NCBI RefSeq assembly: GCF_020085105.1
Contig: NC_058046.1
Location: 22,843,675-22,907,674 of the forward strand
DNA length: 64,000 bases
Origin: Siniperca chuatsi
Taxonomy: Eukaryota > Chordata > Actinopteri > Centrarchiformes > Sinipercidae
Reading direction: 5' to 3'
Position 1 is the first letter of the stretch, and each line of letters starts with the position of its first letter. Both the position numbers and the translations under genes were made by a program. The notes under the pieces were generated by a model. The model ran no database searches. It was not told the DNA's origin and saw only the letters and a program-made list of their open reading frames with translations. This document shows positions 32,001 through 43,849 of this stretch, piece after piece.

Positions 32001-35000
32001 ACCTCATGTATATAAAGCAACCTGTTATATTAATCATATTTATTTCAGCACCATTTGAACTCTGTACCATTACACTAATTGTCTTCCTCCAGTTGTTTTT
32101 TGTACTTAATTTGTACTTTACCTTGTTGAGCTTGTTGTCCTTGTTTTTAGCTATATTTATTTCTATTTCTGTGTATGTACATTGAGAGCAACGAAAAACC
32201 AAAATCAAATTCCTTGTATGTGTACACATACCTGGCCAATAAAGCTGATTCTGATTCTGTTTATAAGTGAGCTTTATAGGGGCTTTTGATTTTGATTTTC
32301 TTACCTTTGGACAGAGTCAGGCTAGCTGTTTCTCTATTTCCAGTCTATATGCTAAGCTAAGCTAACTGGCTGCTTGCAATAGCTATATATTTAGGCTACT
32401 GTACAGACATAAGAGTGGTATAAATCTTCTCATCTAACTCTAAGGAAGAAGAAAAATAAGTGTATTTCCTAAAATCTCAAATGATTCCTTTAAACATATC
32501 AAACCTTCACCAAGACCAAACTGACTGCAGTAGTAAAGACCCACCCTGCTGACCCTCCGCGTCAATTCCCTGCTCACAGGCCAGTCCTGATGTGCCAGGC
32601 TTACAGATGCATTTGCATTCATCTCCATCCATGACAACCATGCCATTGTTGCTGCAGGGCCGGCAGTGGCAGGGGTGGCTCTCAGTAAGGTACTGCTCTA
32701 TGGCTCTGCGAAGGTAGAGCTTCTTCACCCCGGCACACTGAACCTCCTTCACCAGCTCTGACAGCGGCCTCAGCTGCTGAAACAAGAGTTGGAATAAGAG
32801 AGTCAAACTGAAGAGAGATTGAAGTAGGGTTGGGTATCATTTAAATAATTATGATAACAGTAGCCTACCAATACAAATAGCCTACCCTTAAAGTGATACA
32901 TAAACCAATAGAGTACTTCATTCGATCCTTTTTTTCATTTTGACACCCATAATGTGAATGGAAGCATTCAGTTGCGTAAAATGCCACCACGCCTCCCCAC
33001 CCAAATGATTTTTACACTAATACATTTTGAAAGTGTTCTTTAATTCATGTGCACAAGATAAGTGTAGCCAATATACAGAGAGCCAGCACAACAGATGAGC
33101 CTTGTCTATCAATGTTGAGCAATGGGAAATGTTAATTCTGCAGTAACAGTTTGAGTCAAGCATTGATGCTGTATTATATAGATCTTTATTGTCATTGTGC
33201 TTTATTGTCATTATGTGTAGCTCTGGTTGTCAGTTTTTCTTGTGGTTGGTTTATAAAACAGCTACTGATGCAGCGGATGCTCCCCTCAGGGTTACTCCTG
33301 TTCCGGAGCTGTAATGGGAAGCGTTTTCTGAAGGACTGCCTGGTGACCTCGTCACCACCACCACAGACTGGGCTATGTAGCTGCTAGCTGCTAGCTGTAG
33401 CTGCACTAGTGGGCTAATCACACTTTGCATTAAATCTAAGAAGCTTGTGGTGATTGACTGCAAGCAAAACCATACAAATAGTCATTTTTTTCTAGATCTG
33501 GGTACAAAAAGGATCAAATGCAGGTATCGTTTGACTCGAGAAGTTACGATACTACTTGGTACTGGGTACTTTTGGTACCAATACCCAGCTTTTAAAAGTC
33601 AAAGAGCTTATTTTACTTTCCCTCACCTTTTGTTTTATGACCTTTGGAAATGATCGAACAGACTCAGCCCAGTTTGAGTACATTTCCCAGTTCTTGTCCG
33701 GATCAGTGACCTGCATTGTCTTCAGTGGTGCAATATGTTCGATGCCTCCACCCTGCACATCCACTCTTTTCATAATATTGCTCCTGGTAAAACCTATTTT
33801 AAAGAGGTTTGCAGATATGTTGGATGACAGAAAGATTCGGAATTTTAAGTGCTTTTATAGGCTGGTATGTTTGTAGAATTAGCATCAAAATTGTACCACT
33901 GGATGATGTGCGTTCACTTTGATCACCCGTGCAGCTCACGTGGGTAATGGGGAAAAAAAGAATCCAGCGTTTAGTCCTTGCACATTCATTATACTGCTCC
34001 GTTTCGCTGACTTGAAAACAATGCAAAGTCAAAGGAAAAAGACAAACAAAAGTCAGTGCAAGAAATTAACAACAGGATTGAGGCAGTCCTTTATGGATGG
34101 AGTGCCAATTTGATCAGCCTGATGTTTAGATAGAACCTGATGTTTAAAAAAAAAACTACTAATATTTTTACCAATACTTCTTATGTCTGATCTAAATAGT
34201 TTTTGCTCCTGTGTTTATGACTTAAGAACACATGAACAAAAGGTTTTGCCATAATAATCTTTCCAAGTTCTTTAAATTTTCTTTTCATCTGTGAAACAGG
34301 TGAAAAAAAAGTTTTGCCAGGATCATTTTTATAATAATTAAGTTACTTTCTAAGTTCATTTTTCTCACTTGCCTCTCAGGGCTTCTGTAGAAAAAACACA
34401 TTAATTAGTAGGTTGTTGGACATGTTGTGTAAATGGTAACAAAGACTGGTTCTATTTTTGTACTGTCAAGTTCATACATAATACTTCTAAAAATGCCTGC
34501 CATGAAGGTGCTGATGATTTATGAATTCTCACCCAAATGTCTTTCAGTTTCATCATCAATGCTGGCGACGATCTTTAAGGAGCCTCCAAGGGTTCCCTCA
34601 GACAGGTAGTGTGTTCCAAACCTCTCCAAAACCTTCCTGTAGGCAGCGTAGTTGTAGACTGATGGGAGTTTGGCCAGTGCCTTCCACAACTCCTCAGATA
34701 TTGGGAGGTACTGAGGAGAGTTGCTCTGGAATTGAGCTACCTCTATGTCATTCTTTAAAACCAAAAGCTTCTGGATCTGGAAGGAGTAAATAAATCACTA
34801 AGTAAGTTGAATTTTATAGCTTGATTTTCCTTTTCAAAATGAGATGGATTGTCACTGGGATTTGCTGTTAAAGACACAGTGACACAATTTCATGTTCCTA
34901 CACACCTGACTCCTGTCAGTTGTCTCATGAAAGTCATAGTTTCGATATCCTGTCGTGGTCCCGGACACTGTCTGTCTGTTGACAATGTCCTTTGCATAGT

Positions 35001-38000
35001 GCCATTTACTGGTGTACGTCTCGTCACTGAAGTCATTCTGAACTTTAACCTGAGAACAGCACAGGTTTAACAATGTGCAGTATTTCATATAATTAAGAAA
35101 CATTGAATGTCCAAATGATTGGGCAAAGTAGCTTTAAATCAACAATTGTTAAGAAAATGAAATAAGTGTGCACAAAATGCACTAAAGTTACTTTAAGGTC
35201 TTTAAAGGTACCCTGTAAAGTTTTTGACCACTATAGAGGTGCTGCAGAGTAATGTCTTGACAACTAGTTTTCTAGCATTCACAAAAGGACCTACATACAC
35301 ACCACAAGACTGTCCTTACCAATAAATAGCATTGGTTAAAACGAACTATGACAAGCAGCCTCTTGTAGTTGTGAGAATAATTATGATTATGATCGCATTA
35401 TGATCCGGTCCGTAAATCATTGTAAATGCAATATGTATGGTGTGACAACATTCTTAAGAAAATAATCCGCCCTGCAAGTTGAAAAGGTCACCTAACTTCC
35501 TTTGTAAAAAGTGATTTAAAAGTGAATGACGCCCATCAATGGCATTGCTTTCAAAGACCAGGGACGCACTATTTTTTGTTGACAAGTCTGCCAGCCATGC
35601 CTAACTGATTTTCATATTGAGATCCGATCACAATGTGGGCAGGATTGACAAAACGTGAATGCTTATCAATACCAGGTGTAAATGCAAAGACCCGTGGATC
35701 GGATTTCATTATTAAGATAATGTTCAGCCCGTTCTCATTCATATACCGACGTTTTGTCACGCCCCTCGGCGATGTTTACAGACGCACATGGTACCCTTTA
35801 GCGTTTGTAGGAGACACCTTCAGAAACTACTTGGATAGGTAGTAGGAAGTCATGTGATGTAAGCCACATACTGTAAGTCACGTGACGTGACTTGTAACGT
35901 AACGTAACTTAAAACTTTTAAAAACTCAACGTTAACTTTCGGTTTCACACGGGACACGAATCCAGGTCTCCTGGATTAAAGTCCTGTGTTTGTTTGAACC
36001 AGTTATTAACCATAGAGGTGGCTGATCAGAAAATGCTTGCTTAATTCCACAGATTGCAGAGGTCAATAATGCATGTCGATGATGATGACATTTGGTTGTA
36101 TCAATGTGTTGTAAACATACATATGGTTGTAAATGGTAGGAATGCAATGATAAAAGAGAAAATTAATTCAATAGATTAAAAATAGCTTTGTAGGGGCGCC
36201 CCGGTAGCTCACCTGGTAGAGCGTATACCATTAACCCGGCCCAGGTTCCATTCCAACCCACAGCTTAATAGGCCTTAACCATGTAGAGAAATGTTGAATG
36301 CAAATAAAACGTGTTTCTGAACAATGAAAAACTCCACAGGGTACCTTTACAGTATTAAGTGACCAAGAGAAGTATCAACAGGTATTAATTGCAATTGTCG
36401 GCGTTTCCAGAATGACCAACCATAAAGCTGAACTGGGTAGTACTAAGGGGCAGTCTGTAGAAGGCATTGTGGACACCGCTGTAGATAATGCGGCATTGGC
36501 CCCCAAAGCTCTTTGTGTTGATGACACTGGCCCTCCACTTTTCTGACACCGCATCAAACCTGCAGAAGCAATTAAAGTATCCCACTGGTAAGCACATGGT
36601 ACCTGCTTGTATGGGTGCACAAACGGCAATAGGCCTAGTATGTCAAAATTTGTCACTTACCCGAGTCCTAGGAGATCAATGTTAGGCGGGAAAGCTGTTT
36701 GTGTACATATAATGTAGCTTTGATCGCCACAGACATGTTCATCGTGTCCATCTTCCTCACAGTCCTGATCTCCGTTACACACCAAAGACTGGCTAACACA
36801 CTTCCCTGAGGGCCAAGAGACAGACAGACAGCTCAGTGGTTGTTCTTTACTTCTGCGTGATTATGGGAGTGAACAGAGTTTTATTTCTAACCTGATCGAC
36901 AGCGAAACCTGTCTCCACATCCATCTTCTAGAGGGCAGCCTTGTGTGGTTTCACAGGACCTGGTCTCAGACCGCTCTCCATCACAGGGGATCCCTCCAAA
37001 CTGAGAGTAGACAGCCATGGCTCGGCTTCTTGTCTGTTGTTACATACCACATTACAAACAAATTTTAAAAAATAGTAATAACAAGCAAATACATTAAAAA
37101 ATATCTTTAGCAAATTTAAAGAATAAACTGAATCTTGAGCAGTTTTGCTGGTAAAGTGTATAATTTTATAAAGTGTTCTTACAGCTACTTCTGTCTACCT
37201 AAAGTCATGCTAATCATTACTTCTAAATAGAGAAGTGCACCAGTCAGTACTACAGTTGGTTTAATTTCAAACAAGATTACATGGGTGAAAAACAAGTTAA
37301 CTAATATGTTTATTGATCAATTAATTTATCCTTCTAACCTGTAATTTGGTACAGCCATCACACTCTGACCAATCACCATAAGGCCCCCACTGGCAATTAA
37401 TTCTCTGGTAACAAAACCTTAGAAATTAAATTCAAATCAAACATTTCAGCATATGAAACTAAATCAACTAAATGAAACCAAATAATCATTACATATTTGT
37501 GGCATTTAAAACATTATGCTTTTAATGTTAAAACTGTAAAATAAAACACATTTACCCCTTGGGAGTGAGCAGGAATAGCAGCCATGGCAAGACTGCTAAA
37601 AAGAGTTGAGTAATGTTCTGAAGAAGTGAAGAAGACAAGAGGAAAAGAGAGGAGAAGAAAAGACTTCGACTTTTAACCTCCTTTATCAAAACGTGACTAC
37701 CAAGTACTAGTTACAGCATTGTAAGACACATCAACCCATCTAAATCTGTGCCCCCAAATAACACTGCCACTGATGTTCCCTAACCTCTTTTAGTGCTGTA
37801 GAGTTCTTAGCTTTCACTAGCACTGCATATAAAACCTTCCCCTTCTCACCTTGAAAAATCCCCAGGGTTGGAGAGGCAAAGGACAGCAGGAGAAGAGAAA
37901 GGTAAAGGAGAGAGGAGAAGAGAAGAGAAGAAGAGAGAGAAAGAAAAGTATAGAAGAGAAAAAGAGAATAGAATAGAGGAGAAGAGAAGAAGAGAGAGAA

Positions 38001-38184
38001 GTATAGAAGAGAAGAGAAGATGGGAGGAGAAAGGGTTTCACTAGTAAACTGAGGACACAAAGTAAATGTAAAAATACTGAAACTTATAACAGATCTCAGT
38101 TATACTGTTTATCAAATGTGCAGAAAAATTAAAAATGTGTTTGTAATTTCTGTGTTATTGAGTGTAAAAGCTACTTGCCTTCAT
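29039..38184 (-). CDS. c7: Complement component C7
   Basis: Coding exons, in order: 38179-38184, 37556-37617, 37339-37402, 36892-37033, 36661-36805, 36421-36559, 34906-35049, 34533-34776, 33927-34010, 33627-33793, 32545-32776, 31070-31241, 30821-30908, 30130-30262, 29863-30051, 29583-29676, 29315-29499 and 29039-29223. They total about 824 residues; human C7 has 843 residues and, as I recall, 18 exons. Domains: signal peptide ([14 protein letters not shown]), one TSP1 ([15 protein letters not shown]), LDLa ([17 protein letters not shown]), MACPF ([19 protein letters not shown]), an EGF-like CHCRPC segment, TSP1 ([10 protein letters not shown]), two CCP modules and two FIM modules. A single N-terminal TSP1 separates it from C6. 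C7 is secreted and joins C5b-6 to make the complex membrane-bound. The junction between 33927 and 33793 is uncertain; about ten residues may be missing. The first intron starts with GC. Confidence 0.93.
31499..32493. mobile_element. TTAA-flanked MITE, second copy, interrupted by a LINE fragment
   Basis: The left end (AAAGGAATAGTTTGACATTT, then ACTGAGAGTTAGAAGAGAAG) and right end (CTTCTCATCTAACTCT, then GATTCCTTT) match the element at 8802-10065, each end at a TTAA. It sits in the c7 intron between the exons at 32545 and 31241. The inner part GCTAAGCTAAGCTAACTGG is shared family sequence. Confidence 0.8.
31618..32262 (+). mobile_element. LINE (L2-type) reverse-transcriptase tail, nested
   Basis: The start translates to [12 protein letters not shown], then [11 protein letters not shown], which is the C-terminal part of an L2/CR1-like reverse-transcriptase ORF, followed by a stop and a frame break. 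The end reads CCAATAAAGCTGATTCTGATTCTG, a typical TGATTC-repeat 3' tail. It is a 5'-truncated dead copy inserted inside the MITE. Confidence 0.75.
32825..33592. mobile_element. Possible non-autonomous DNA transposon in c7 intron
   Basis: The left edge TAGGGTTGGGTATC and the right edge GGTACCAATACCCAGC look like diverged inverted ends, with GGTACTGGGTAC palindromic motifs at the right. It fills almost the whole intron between exons ending at 33627 and starting at 32776. Family unknown. Confidence 0.35.
35202..36350. mobile_element. DNA transposon-like element with AAAGGTACCCTGT ends, in c7 intron
   Basis: The left end TTAAAGGTACCCTGTAAAG and right end CTCCACAGGGTACCTTTA form inverted termini of about 24 bp. 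The left end has TTAA; the right has TTAC. It lies in the intron between MACPF exons 36421 and 35049 and carries a tRNA-derived segment near its right end. Confidence 0.6.
36190..36268 (+). mobile_element. tRNA-derived SINE head
   Basis: GGGGCGCCCCGGTAGCTCACC is followed by TGGTAGAGCG and, further on, GGTTCCATTCC. These match the A-box and B-box of a tRNA promoter, and the leading bases are those of a widespread teleost SINE. The clover-leaf is incomplete and no CCA end or anticodon arm is clear, so it is not a working tRNA gene. Confidence 0.6.
37820..38030. repeat. GA-rich low-complexity tract in c7 first intron
   Basis: The plus strand is almost all purine (GAAGAGA-type units); the minus strand is the pyrimidine complement. 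It lies within the first c7 intron. Open frames over it are artefacts of composition. Confidence 0.8.
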
Positions 38185-38235
38185 GGTGACTGAAGAGCAG
38201 CAAACATAAGAGTCTTGAATCAGCTTTACGCTGGT

Positions 38236-38243
38236 TATTTATA
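38236..38243 (-). promoter_or_regulatory. c7: TATA-like box of c7
   Basis: Reading the minus strand this is TATAAATA, 52-59 bases before the start codon at 38184. A transcription start near 38,210 would leave a short 5' UTR. This fits a TATA-type promoter as seen in liver-expressed genes. It is inferred from sequence and spacing only. Confidence 0.5.
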
Positions 38244-38319
38244 TTGTTGTTGTAAGTTTTTTTCTTGTTAGGGAGTCAAACTCTTGGAGGGACGTTCCAT
38301 GGAACTTCAAGAGGGAAAT

Positions 38320-38423
<104 letters not shown>

Positions 38424-40926
38424 ATGCTACACAAAAAAATATTTTTGTAGCAACTCCTGCCAAAAAGCTCCTCCAGGGGATCATTCTAAAACCGAAAGCA
38501 AAGATTCCTCTTGGAGTGAGAATCTCCGCCTGCTGTACTCCTGCAACAAACTGACTATCACACATATTATTGAGCTAATAGACCTTTCTCACAGCAGAAG
38601 CTTTCACCTTTCATAGCAAGAAAATCATAGGTGAAACTAATAACTTTAATTAGTGCCATGTTCCCTTTAGGTGTGCCACAAATGAAGGAAGCTATCATGC
38701 ACGATACCAGGTCCCTGTCTACAGCAATAGGTCCTTTTCCAGTGAAGACATTTGTCAAGACATGTCACAGTAGGAAAAGCACAGGTGTATAATCAAATTA
38801 ATGATTAATGAATTCACCTCCAGTATTTGTTGTCCATTTTGGCTTAAAAGTTGAGGTTTCAAGATCAAGAATGAACTGTTGAGCTTGACTTTAAAGCCAA
38901 CATGGACAAGACGTTCTAGTGGTGCTCAGAAAAATGGAAAGTTTCATCTACAGTTCCATGACAAATTAAAAAAACTCCATGTGCTGATTAAGATGTTGTG
39001 ATTCGGCCAAAAGCCCCAGAACAAGAGAGTAAGTGGACCGTGAGTTGGGATTGCTTTGGCAACTGCTATTTCCAAGGTCAAGAATAAACTGTCCAACTGA
39101 AATCTCAAGTTTTACAGACATTTTCTGTTATTAACCTCTCCCTATACTCACATAACATGTCAAAACAATGACATTAGCTGGGAAGCTAATGTCATCTTGC
39201 CAGATACTATTGTTGTGCCACATTTTAGTTCTGTACAATTAGCTATGTACCATTCCAGCTTATCTTCTTTAGTGACACATACTAACTATTTGTTTTGTCT
39301 AAATTATTATTGTCATTTTGAACTCTCTCTCAGAGAGAGATTTGCTGCAGGAGACACAAAATGAAAACAGACATAACAGTCAGCTATGAGTATTGCCATG
39401 TGATACAGTATAGCAAACACTGGAGGGCAATAGAGATTTGAGAACCATTTATTCTTCATGGCTGATTCATGGCTGATTCAAGGTTGAGCAAATTCCTGGA
39501 TATAGTGAGCAAGTAGAGGAGATTTTAGAACACTTTTGAGGAAAACTGTGACAAGGCTTCCTAGTTTATAGCAAAGGACATATTGGGGCATTGCCAAAGG
39601 TTGAGAATGAGTTTAGTTTAGATCAATTAAAATTTTGCTCTTAATTATTTCTCCACATGCTGAGAGAGACAGAGAGAAAGAGAGGCTGGATGATGAGGTC
39701 CATGACAACCAGCTGTATATTTGCAAGCAGCCAAACTCGAGATTCTCTGCTATTTAATGAGGAAGTGTTCCCATATTTGTATGTGGAATCCAAATCTCCA
39801 CATGTCTAATTATGGACATATATCTGCTGTCACAGCCAGACGGTTGACCATACTGTGCATATCCATCACATACTGGAAGGTCGCGAGGGAATACCACTGA
39901 GTTTGAGTATTCAGATGAAATGTTTTCTTGGAGCTGTGGGGCAGGCGAGATTGTGTTAGTGTGCATTGATTCCTGCTGCCTATCATTTCTAGAAATATGT
40001 AAGAGACAGTTTTGTCCTTCCTTCAAATTTAGGATGTCAAATGAATGTAAAGCGCAATTTAAAATGAGTTGCAAAAGACAGGAAAGGTTACTTTTTACTA
40101 CAGTGGCAATGACATTTTGGAAATGAGAATGCATTTTCTGGTTCTTAACCAATAGCAAAGGCATAAAATTGAGAAACACAAGCTCAAACAAACACTTTGT
40201 GGCCACAATCTCAGCCTTTCATTCACTGAAAAATGAAGCTCCATCAAGTTAAGCATTTTATTCCAGAATAATTTTCCAGGTACAGCAATTTTAGAGCAAT
40301 GCAGAAATTGCATGGCAAGTGAGCTTTCTGACAATACACATCAGTATACTTTATTATTGCAAAGTGTATATATTTTTATGCAATATCTGTATCTTTATCT
40401 GTATATCTGTGATATACAAGAAGGTGTCTAAATAACTACATTATTCTAGGTACTAATACGTTTTTCATAAAAACTGTGCGAAAACGTTTATTTGAGCACA
40501 GTGTCACTTCAGGTCATAATCCAAATTCTAGACATCATAACACAAGTTATGCACACTTTGTGCATAATAGACTGAGATAATGACTATAAATGTGATTTCC
40601 TGTATTTCTAAAATGACCACCCAATGCTAAATGACTCAGCTACTGTACAGCAGCAAGCCAAGTCCCGGCACCTCAGGCTAGCTAGAATAACAGTTGGCTC
40701 AGACAATAGGCCACCAGACCGTGCCCTCCATTAGTGCTGCTTCTGTGGGTCTCATGATGTTCAGAGGGCATCTTTGACCGCCATCTGCCCTGGAAGTTTG
40801 GTCTGCAAGAGAACGATAATCTGTGAGGCTCAGACAAAGAGACTTAATCAATGAACATGCAACTTGTGCGCTTACTCTCCTTCAGAACAAACCGTATACC
40901 ATATTTCAACAGGTTAGTTTTTGTCA

Positions 40927-41495
40927 TTAAAGGGATAGTTCAGGTTTTTTGTGGCGTTGTATGAGGCGCTTATCCATAGTCAAGTGTATTACCTACAGTA
41001 GATGGGGGTCGCATGCAGCCAGTCTGGAGAAGCAGACAGTCACTCCGCCACAGAGGCTCAGTTCTGTATTGTTGTGAATGGTGATCAACAGTAATACGTA
41101 TTTTAACCGCCAAAAAAAGTTCAACCTAAAAAAATCATACAGTTATACAGTGCCTGAAGCAGTGTGTATGTGTAGGAATACAAAGTCCCGCGGTTGAGAA
41201 AATGTAGTGCCAAAGGAAAGGGCTGTCTGAAAGCACAGTAAAGCGCTGAGAATTTCACTTTTATAGCGTACACTTAGGCTGATATTGATTTTTTAAGGTT
41301 GAACTTTTTTGGCGGTTAAAATAGGTATAACTGTTGATCACTATTCACAAAAATACAGAGCTGAGTGTCGGTGGCGGAGCAGCTGTCTGCTTCTCCAAAC
41401 TGGCTGTGTGCCGACCCCCATATACTGTAGGTAATACAATGACTATGAATAAGTACCTCATACAACCCCACAAAAAACCCAAACTATCCCTTTAA
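40927..41495. mobile_element. MITE with about 210-bp inverted repeats
   Basis: The left half starts TTAAAGGGATAGTTCAGG and the right half ends in the reverse complement (AAACTATCCCTTTAA). Similarity of the two arms continues through TACCTACAGTA, CTCCGCCAC and AACCGCCAAAAAA towards the centre. The element is therefore almost entirely a fold-back structure, TTAA-flanked and non-coding. Confidence 0.85.
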
Positions 41496-43654
41496 AGTGA
41501 TATGTGTGTCCTGATCTTGTGGTTAAAATGCATACTGTAGGTAACTGCAACATCCCTGATTTGATTCTCCTGGGTACCTTTATTGCATATCATCCCCATG
41601 TTTCCTGTCTGTTTCTACTGTCTGTCAATCGAGGCGAGGAATTATATAAAAAGGTGATATTTAAAACATTTTGGAGCTTATGAACTGCCAACTGCCAAAA
41701 CTGTGAAGTTACACAGCAATTAACAAAATCTACAACAATTTTTCTGTTTAAGCTAGTTACAACATGCTGTAAGCCATCATTTTTTTCTACTGTATGTCTT
41801 AGGCAAATATGACACCCAATGAATTATCTAAAAGGCTTTTTTTCTTATTTCATGAAAAGTTGACATTTTGGAGATAGATGGTTTCCAGTAGACAGCCTGC
41901 GACAAGACAAAAGGGTGGGAAATCAGTGACTTACAGGCCAAAATGAATTATTCTTTAGCAAATTATTGTGATGCATTTTGGTGTTTCATTTAGGTATGTC
42001 CATTTTAATATAGAGAAAGGAAAAATAATGCAAAGGTTATACCTAACTCTATGAGTTTAGAGCTAGCAGTAAAGTGGTGATGATTTGTGATGAACAAGGT
42101 CATAAACCACCAGTGATCAGTTCTGACCTATGGCCCTTTCAGACAGAATAACACAATTACAACATAAACTCTACACTCTCTCTCTTCCTCTCTGTGAGTG
42201 TTGCCTGCTGCCTCCCTTTGGCCATTTACTGTTTTCATGTCTGAATGACTAAAACAATCATTACAATTCCCACAGTTCCCCCCTGCCCCAATAACGACTC
42301 CTTCTTTGCTGACTTTTAATAATTAACTGTGTATCCCAGCCTCATTTTGTTTAATTTTATATGAGGGATAACAATGCTAGTTCTTTTATGTTGCTTTTCA
42401 TGTCTCCCTCACTGTAAGATTATTGTATAGTAGCTTCTATTGGCAGACAAATTGCCACCCTGTGTCATGTACCCTCATAACTAGACACATGAGTGGCTGA
42501 TGAAATTACTCTCCCTCCTCCTCACACTCCAAACTTTTCTGAAACTGTGCATTTCGTTACTGCCCCTCTTTAAACTGTCTGAATGCCATCATACATCTCT
42601 ACCTCCCACACCTCTACCTCCTCCTCCTCATCTGTGTGTTTGCCTGTGTGTGTGTATGTGTGTGTGTGTGTGAGAGACAGAGAATGGAAGACCTATTCAA
42701 ACATGCACACACGCAGAAGCACACAATAACATTTTACATTTTCTAATTTCTGCAGTAAATGACTGTTTCAATAAATTCCAAGCACATATATTAATGCATT
42801 TCACCTTTCCACAGAAAGCATTAATAATGACCTGCAGTCCATTAGAAAATGGAATAAAGCACATTAATATGCAGCAGAAACAAAATACAACCCAAAGGAC
42901 AAGAAGATTTAAAGAATTTTCACATCATGTGCAAAATAATCTACACAGGGGAAGTGAATGAGTTGTACCCTTTCCTTCCCTCAACTACTGTAATGTGCAA
43001 TCAAAGCTGCCAAAGCACTTACCCATCCAGTCAGCTAGCATGTGGTCACCAACAGCTGTTGTACAGCTTCCAGAGAAGTATGTGTGCATGTGTGAAATAT
43101 CATGTTGCTGATAACAGCGAGTTTGTGTTAATAAGTGTAAAACAGCATTAATATGAGAACTTGTTCATTCAATTCAGTGATTTGTTACCAAACAGCTACA
43201 TGCTTACTTTGCATGGGTCACTTGACAGAAGGTCAGAATATTTATTTATTTTTTTTACAAGTAGACCTCGAACCCACAGTACGATGCACACCAAAGCGCA
43301 CACACAGCGAGCCACTCAGCATCTGAGTCATCTCTGTTTCCTCTTCGTGAGCAACACCTGGCTGCAGAATTGCAGATGCTGAATTACAGAACACAATCAC
43401 AGAAAGTCACCCTGGGTGCTGCTGCCCACCCACATCCATCCTCATCACCCTGGAAACTGGATGATTTAAGGATGCTCCTCTGCACAGATAGGGAATAAAA
43501 TACTGGTATGTTAGCTGAAAAGCTGCAAGTCTACTTTAGATTTAGAGTACTGCCATTTGGTGATTGAATTAAATTACAATTTTATTATAATGGATTAAAT
43601 AATGATTTATTTTCAATCAAGCAACTAACCAACCAACCAATTGTATTATATCTA

Positions 43655-43778
43655 GTGTGTCAAGTGTATTATATTTTTTGCTAGTACTTTCTCCTGTGTG
43701 CACTGACGTAAAGGCGAGCTGCTGTAACAAAGAGTTTCCCTTCGGGGATCAATAAAGTATTTCTGATTCTGATTCTGA
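43655..43778 (+). mobile_element. LINE 3'-end fragment
   Basis: It ends CGGGGATCAATAAAGTATTT followed by CTGATTCTGATTCTGA, the tail form of teleost L2-like LINEs. It is a short, 5'-truncated piece. Confidence 0.65.
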
Positions 43779-43849
43779 ATCACCACTCAACAAGCCAGAA
43801 ACTGGTCATGAAATGATACTTCACTTAGTCACTTATTAGGCATAGAAGC

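Noticed and set aside
36190-36268. Possible tRNA gene
   Set aside because: It has A- and B-box matches but no full clover-leaf, and the start is that of a common SINE.
29039-38184. Assignment as complement C6
   Set aside because: Only one TSP1 precedes LDLa, and the sequence and length match C7; C6 has two TSP1 there and is longer.
39754-40206. 150-codon minus-strand ORF in the c7-plcxd3 gap
   Set aside because: No domain, no splice context, AT-rich composition like the surroundings; a chance open frame.
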